Source: Geodermatophilus sabuli (lineage in GTDB: Bacteria; Actinomycetota; Actinomycetes; Mycobacteriales; Geodermatophilaceae). Taken from it: 64,000 bases of DNA. The notes beneath the pieces are model-generated. The model worked only from the letters and a program-made list of their open reading frames with translations. It made no database searches and was not told where the DNA came from. Position 1 is the first letter of the stretch, and each line of letters starts with the position of its first letter. The position numbers and the translations under genes are program-made. Shown here one piece after another: positions 59,878 through 64,000 of this stretch. Location: positions 248,001-312,000 of the forward strand of contig NZ_JAAGWF010000008.1 of the NCBI RefSeq assembly GCF_010686765.1, given 5' to 3'.

Positions 59878-60503
59878 TCACCGTGCTGGTGGTGGACGAC
59901 CACCCCGTCGTGCGGGGCGGGCTGGTGGGGTGGCTGGCCGCGCAACCGGACCTCGACGTGGTGGGGGAGGCCGGCGACGGGCAGGAGGCGCTGGCGCTGG
60001 TGGCCGCGCTCGAGCCGGACGTCGTCCTCATGGACCTGCGGATGCCGCGGATGGACGGCGTGACGGCGATCGAGCGGCTGTCGGCGACGCGTCCCGGCGT
60101 CCGCGTGCTGGTGCTGACGACCTACGACACCGACGCCGACATCGTGCGGGCGGTCGCGGCCGGGGCGACCGGCTACCTGCTCAAGGACGCGCCGCTGCCG
60201 CAGCTGGCCGACGCGGTCCGGGCGGCCGCGCGGGGGGAGACGGTGCTGGCGCCGCCGGTGGCCGCGCGGCTGGTGTCGCACCTGCGGGCGCCCGCGGCGG
60301 AGGCGCCGACGGCGCGCGAGCTCGAGGTGCTGGCCGGCGTGGCCCGCGGGCTGACCAACGCCGAGATCGGCCGGGAGCTGTTCATCGGCGAGGCGACGGT
60401 CAAGACCCATCTGCTGCGGGTGTTCGCCAAGCTCGGCGTCGACGACCGGACGCGGGCGGTGATGGTCGCCGTCCAGCGCGGCCTGCTGCCCCCGCCCGGC
60501 TGA
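59874..60503 (+). CDS. NarL/FixJ family response regulator
   Basis: The 209-residue product has a receiver domain with the phospho-acceptor Asp54 in DVVLMDLRMPRMDG and the switch residues LTTYDTDADIVRAVAAGATGYLLKD. A LuxR-type C-terminal domain follows (LTAREL-like PTARELEVLAGVARGLTNAEIGRELFIGEATVKTHLLRVFAKLGV). GTG start is inside the kinase stop. It probably controls the exporter operon. Confidence 0.95.
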   Translation: MITVLVVDDHPVVRGGLVGWLAAQPDLDVVGEAGDGQEALALVAALEPDVVLMDLRMPRMDGVTAIERLSATRPGVRVLVLTTYDTDADIVRAVAAGATGYLLKDAPLPQLADAVRAAARGETVLAPPVAARLVSHLRAPAAEAPTARELEVLAGVARGLTNAEIGRELFIGEATVKTHLLRVFAKLGVDDRTRAVMVAVQRGLLPPPG

Positions 60504-60515
60504 GCGGGCCGCAGC

Positions 60516-61478
60516 TCACGGCGCGTCGGCAGAGGCGTCGACCAGCGCCTGGCCGGTCGGGCTGCGCCAGTAGAGGACCTCGCGCCCCGACCGGCGCCGC
60601 TCCACCAGGCCGGCGTCGAGCAGCACCCGCAGGTGCCCGCCGGCGCTGCCGAGGGGGAGCCCGGTCTCGGCGGTGAGCGCGCTGGTGCTCCGCGGGGTGC
60701 CGAGGCGGGTGAGGACCCGGGCACGGCTCCGGCCGAGGAGGCGGACCAGTGGCTCGGGGAGCGGCGCGGGGCCGGCGGCGAGGACGCCGGTGACCGGGTA
60801 GACGACGGCGTACCGGTCGGGGAGGTGCCAGCTCACCCAGCTGCGCCGGCTGTGCGCGGCGAGGAGCATCAGGTCGCTGCCCCGGATGTCGCGGGGCGGG
60901 TACGGGTGGGCGTTGACCTGCAGCCGCCCGTTGGCGAGCCAGCGGACGCCCGGGGCGATGCCGTCGAGCGCGCCCGACCAGCCCTCGCTGCCCAGCCGGG
61001 CGATCCGCGAGACGACGTCGGCGCGCAGAACCCGCAGCCGCCGGTCCCACTCGGCGCGGATGGTGCACTCCCAGGTCCAGCGCAGCAGCTGCGCCGCCGT
61101 GTGCGCGAGGCCGCCGGCGGTCAGCTCACGGGGGAGGGGGCCGGTGGCGAACTCGAGGTCGGCACGGATGCGGTCGTCGTCCAGCGACTCGAGGTAGCCC
61201 AGCTCCTGCTCCAGGCCGAGGTCGGGGGCGGCCGGGGGGACGGTGAGGAAGTCGGCGGTCCACGACGGTCCGAAGGCGGCCCGGAGCAGCGCCGCGCCCA
61301 CCGGGTCGTCGGCGAGCCGGGCCTCGAACGCGGCGACGTGGGCATCGCGCCAGGCGAGGTGCCACGGCTGGACCTGCCGATGCCGGAGGATCGCGATCCC
61401 GGCCAGGGTCTCGGTCAGCTGCGAGGTGCCGAAACGGGTGCGCGCCAGGACGTCGGCGTCCACGATGAACTCGCCCAC
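60516..61478 (-). CDS. ArsR-type winged-helix regulator with DUF5937-like N-terminal domain
   Basis: The product of about 320 residues has a long N-terminal domain (VLARTRFGTSQLTETLAGIAILRHRQVQPWHLAWRD; LLRAAFGPSWTADFLTVPP). The C-terminal winged helix resembles ArsR (LGRSRARVLTRLGTPRSTSALTAETGLPLGSAGGHLRVLLDAGLVERRRSGREVLYWRSPTG). A TACGGT box 6 bases before the GTG suggests leaderless transcription, and a TTTCG/CGAAA palindrome covers it. It diverges from an MFS permease that it likely represses. Confidence 0.85.
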   Translation of the reverse strand: MGEFIVDADVLARTRFGTSQLTETLAGIAILRHRQVQPWHLAWRDAHVAAFEARLADDPVGAALLRAAFGPSWTADFLTVPPAAPDLGLEQELGYLESLDDDRIRADLEFATGPLPRELTAGGLAHTAAQLLRWTWECTIRAEWDRRLRVLRADVVSRIARLGSEGWSGALDGIAPGVRWLANGRLQVNAHPYPPRDIRGSDLMLLAAHSRRSWVSWHLPDRYAVVYPVTGVLAAGPAPLPEPLVRLLGRSRARVLTRLGTPRSTSALTAETGLPLGSAGGHLRVLLDAGLVERRRSGREVLYWRSPTGQALVDASADAP

Positions 61479-61479
61479 C

Positions 61480-61497
61480 TTTCGACCGTAGCCGAAA
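61480..61497. promoter_or_regulatory. Operator-like palindrome between the ArsR-type and MFS genes
   Basis: TTTCG (61480-61484) and CGAAA (61493-61497) flank 8 bases containing the minus-ten box of the regulator. Binding here would block both divergent promoters in the 57-bp gap. Confidence 0.55.
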
Positions 61498-61535
61498 CAG
61501 TGGGTGTGGCAGCGCCCGTCGCCGACCGTTGCGGC

Positions 61536-62768
61536 ATGCGGACCTACCGGGCCTTGGCGGCGCTCCCGGAGTTCCGGGCGCTGTGGACCAGCAGCGCTCT
61601 CACCACGATCGCGTCGACGATGTCGAGCCTCGCGCTCGCCACCGTCGTCCACCGGCAGACCGGGTCAGCGCTGCTCGCCGCGGTGGCGATGTCCGGCCCG
61701 TCCCTGGCGCAGGTGCTCGGCGCGACGACGCTGATGGCGGCGGCCGACGCGAGCCCGCCGCGGCGCACGCTGCTGCTGGTCGGGGCGGGCACGGCAGCCG
61801 CGCTCTGCCTGCAGACGATCCCCGGTCTCGGCGTGCCGGAGCGGCTGCTGCTCGTGCTCGGCGCGGCCTACGTGGCGTCGATCGGTGCGGGTGCCCGGTG
61901 GGGGCTGCTGGCCGAGATCGTCCCGGCCGACGGCTTCGCCCTGGGCCGGTCGGCGATGAACGTCGCGGTGGGCGCGTTCCAGGTCCTGGGCTTCGCCACC
62001 AGCGGGCTGCTGCTCGCCGTCCTCACCGCTGCGCAGGTGTTCGCGGTCGCGGCCGGGGTGTCGTTGCTCGCCGTCCCGGTGCTGCGGTTCGGGCTGCCCG
62101 AGCGACCGGCGCGGCGCACCGCGCGCGTAGGACCGCGCGAGACCTGGCGGGGCAACCGCGCCCTGCTCCGCGGTCGGCACACCCGTGCGCTGCTGGTCGC
62201 GCTCTGCCTGCCCAACGGGCTGGTGGTGGGGTGCGAGGCACTGTTCGTGCCGTACGCCGGGGACCGGGCCGGCTGGCTGCTCGCGGCCGCTGCGCTCGGC
62301 ATGATGACCGGTGACCTGCTGGTCGGCCGGGTGCTCACCGCGGAGGGGCGCCGCCGCACCAACACCGCCCTGCGGCTGCTGCTCGCCGCACCGTTCCTGG
62401 CCTTCGCGCTCGAGCCGCCTGTGCCGGTCGCCGTCCTGCTGGTCGGGCTCGCCACTGCGGGCTACGGCGCGTCGCTCGCCCAGCAGGAGTGGCTGGTGGC
62501 CGTCAGCCCGGCCGAGCTGCGCGGGCAGGTGCTGGGTCTGGAGTCGTCGGCGCGGATGACCGCCCAGGGGCTGGGCGCCGTGCTCGCCGGCGCCCTGGCC
62601 GACGTCGTCTCCGTGGCGCCGGCGATGGCGGCGCTCGCTGCGGCGTCCCTGGCGGTGTCGCTGCTGCTCATCCGCCCCCTGGCACGGGTCGCGGCCTGCG
62701 TCCGGACCGCACCGGTGCGGACGACGTCCGGATCCGTCGCTGCGGGACGTCGGCGCCCGCGCGCCTGA
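61536..62768 (+). CDS. MFS family permease
   Basis: The 410-residue protein has about 11-12 membrane segments and resembles the MFS exporters usually paired with DUF5937 regulators (LPEFRALWTSSALTTIASTMSSLALATVVHRQTGSALLAAVAM; LLAEIVPADGFALGRSAMNVAVGAFQVLGF). Substrate unknown, probably a drug or small toxic compound. No ribosome site is evident before the ATG. Confidence 0.9.
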   Translation: MRTYRALAALPEFRALWTSSALTTIASTMSSLALATVVHRQTGSALLAAVAMSGPSLAQVLGATTLMAAADASPPRRTLLLVGAGTAAALCLQTIPGLGVPERLLLVLGAAYVASIGAGARWGLLAEIVPADGFALGRSAMNVAVGAFQVLGFATSGLLLAVLTAAQVFAVAAGVSLLAVPVLRFGLPERPARRTARVGPRETWRGNRALLRGRHTRALLVALCLPNGLVVGCEALFVPYAGDRAGWLLAAAALGMMTGDLLVGRVLTAEGRRRTNTALRLLLAAPFLAFALEPPVPVAVLLVGLATAGYGASLAQQEWLVAVSPAELRGQVLGLESSARMTAQGLGAVLAGALADVVSVAPAMAALAAASLAVSLLLIRPLARVAACVRTAPVRTTSGSVAAGRRRPRA

Positions 62769-62782
62769 CCTGCGGTTTCGAC

Positions 62783-62811
62783 TTGAGAGGCAGCCGTTTC
62801 CCGGCTAGGAT
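62783..62811 (+). promoter_or_regulatory. Sigma70-type promoter of the HNH gene
   Basis: TTGAGA at 62783-62788 and TAGGAT at 62806-62811 are separated by 17 bases. The ATG follows after 6 bases, so the message should start at or next to the start codon. Confidence 0.7.
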
Positions 62812-62817
62812 TCGTAC

Positions 62818-63987
62818 ATGTGTTCGAGCGTGCCGGGTGGGGATCCGCTCGATGACCTGGCCGCCGCGCTGGCGGAGCGGAACCGGCTGGACGCCCGGCT
62901 GGCGCGGTCGGTGCGCGCCGCCGAGAACGAGCAGGCGGCGCAGCGCGACGGGTTGGCTTCGATGACGTCGTGGTTGCGCGGGCACTGCCGCGTCTCGGCG
63001 GCAGAGGCCGCGCGGCTGGTGCGCAACGGCCGGGCGCTGGAACACCTGCCGGCGCTGGCGGAGGCGCACGATGCCGGGCTGGTCACCGCCGAGCAGGTGG
63101 CGGTGGCGGCGCGGGCGGTCACTCCTGAACGGTTGGTCGCGGCCGCCGAGCAGGGGGTGGACCTCGTGCGGATCGACGCGGTGTTCACCGGGGTGGCGGT
63201 CGAGCAGCCGCACGCCGACCTGGTCCAGGTCGTCCAGCGCTACGTCGACGACCTGGAGCCCGACGGACCGGAGCCCGACCCCACGGAAGGGCGGGCGCTC
63301 ACCCTGTCGAAGCACGCGGACGGATCGCTGTCCTTCCGCGGGCACCTGGACGCGGTCGGTGGGGAGCGGCTGCAGGCGGCCCTCGAGCCGTTCGTCCAGG
63401 CCGGCCGCCCCGCCGGTGACGAGCGCACCCGCGCGCAGCGGCTCGGGGACGGCCTCGTGCAGCTCGCCGACTACGCGCTGGCAACCGGCGGCCTGCCGGT
63501 CCTGCGCTCGCGCAAGCCGCAGGTCGCCGTGGTGGTGGCCTTGACCGACCTCGTCGACCCGGCCACCGGCGAGAACGTCGGCCGCATGGGCTTCGGCGCC
63601 ACCATCTCGGCGGCCCGCGCGCGCTGGCTGGCCTGCGACGGGGCCATCTCCCGCGTCGTCTTCGGTCCCGACGGCGCGCCGCTGGACCTCGGCCGTGAGC
63701 AGCGCCTCGTCGACCGCTACGTCCGGCGGGCGGCCGAGCTGCGCGACGGCTGCTGCGTGTTCGCCGGCTGCGGAGCCCCGACCCACTGGTGCGACGTCCA
63801 CCACGTGATCCACTGGCTGGACGGCGGCGAGACGAGTCTCGAGAACTCGGCGCTCCTCTGCGAACGTCACCACACCCAGGTGCACCACGGCTTCCGCGTC
63901 GAGCGACAACCCACCGGCACGTGGCGGACGTACCGGCCGGACGGCAGCGAGGTCATCGTTCCCCCAGCACTCGCCCCGGCGGCCTGA
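62818..63987 (+). CDS. DUF222 and HNH endonuclease-like protein
   Basis: The 389-residue product has a DUF222 (13E12-repeat) domain over its first 250 residues. A C-terminal HNH motif follows (CCVFAGCGAPTHWCDVHHVIHWLDGGETSLENSALLCERHHTQVHHG) with zinc cysteines and the catalytic histidines intact. The family is present in many copies in actinobacterial genomes and resembles mycobacterial REP13E12 proteins. Its role is unsettled. It has its own leaderless-type promoter, so it is a stand-alone unit. Confidence 0.92.
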   Translation: MCSSVPGGDPLDDLAAALAERNRLDARLARSVRAAENEQAAQRDGLASMTSWLRGHCRVSAAEAARLVRNGRALEHLPALAEAHDAGLVTAEQVAVAARAVTPERLVAAAEQGVDLVRIDAVFTGVAVEQPHADLVQVVQRYVDDLEPDGPEPDPTEGRALTLSKHADGSLSFRGHLDAVGGERLQAALEPFVQAGRPAGDERTRAQRLGDGLVQLADYALATGGLPVLRSRKPQVAVVVALTDLVDPATGENVGRMGFGATISAARARWLACDGAISRVVFGPDGAPLDLGREQRLVDRYVRRAAELRDGCCVFAGCGAPTHWCDVHHVIHWLDGGETSLENSALLCERHHTQVHHGFRVERQPTGTWRTYRPDGSEVIVPPALAPAA

Positions 63988-64000
63988 TCGGGGGCCGTAC

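Noticed and set aside
62818..63987. DUF222/HNH gene as a defence or homing element
   Set aside because: The family is multicopy and common in actinobacteria, no intron, intein or partner genes are visible, and the window ends just after it.

Overview
The window is high-GC actinobacterial DNA. Most starts are ATG or GTG, adjacent genes often share ATGA or GTGA stop/start overlaps, and Shine-Dalgarno sequences are GGAGG-like or absent. Gene content and order point to a motile actinobacterium, most plausibly Geodermatophilaceae (Blastococcus/Geodermatophilus/Modestobacter). That placement is inference, because no rRNA or other marker is present.

Bases 1-28,400 hold a nearly complete flagellar locus. 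Reading leftwards on the minus strand from 21.4 kb: the sigma factor fliA, flagellin fliC, cap fliD, chaperones fliS and a fliT-like gene, rod/MS-ring/export genes (flgB, flgC, fliE, fliF, fliG, fliH, fliI, fliJ), a peptidoglycan hydrolase in the FlgJ position, hook genes (fliK, flgD, flgE), flbD, the stator (motA, motB), and fliL, fliM, fliN, fliO, fliP, fliQ. FlhA, FlhB and FliR are not seen and probably lie beyond base 1. Diverging from fliA on the plus strand are flgN, flgK, flgL, fliW, csrA, then four genes of unclear role, including a second, divergent sigma-like protein (25,970-27,073). Sigma28-type promoters precede fliC and csrA. The fliC leader carries two GGA motifs that suit control by the FliW-CsrA switch.

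Bases 28,400-43,400 are housekeeping genes: a cell-wall hydrolase, citrate synthase, fumarase, class II fructose bisphosphatase, exonuclease VII (xseA/xseB) and ispH, with small membrane and DUF genes between them. The order fum, glpX, DUF4245, xseB, xseA, lipid-droplet-like gene, ispH, DUF6542-like gene parallels Mycobacterium tuberculosis Rv1098c-Rv1111c.

Bases 43,500-64,000 are accessory: rmuC, an alkylation-repair pair (Ada/AlkA fusion plus ogt), a TetR-controlled drug-type ABC exporter with paired operators, a large LuxR (LAL) regulator, an AraC regulator, a metallo-beta-lactamase-fold protein, two alpha/beta hydrolases, a second ABC exporter in one operon with a histidine kinase and response regulator, an ArsR-like regulator divergent from an MFS permease, and a DUF222/HNH protein.

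The most unusual signal is a dispersed family of imperfect palindromes at gene ends, about 50-75 bp long. Several begin inside or just after the stop codon with TGAGAGAGG, and their outer stems differ in sequence but keep pairing. One copy appears to be read in frame inside fliH, and one sits between divergent genes. No rRNA, tRNA, CRISPR array, insertion sequence or prophage was found.
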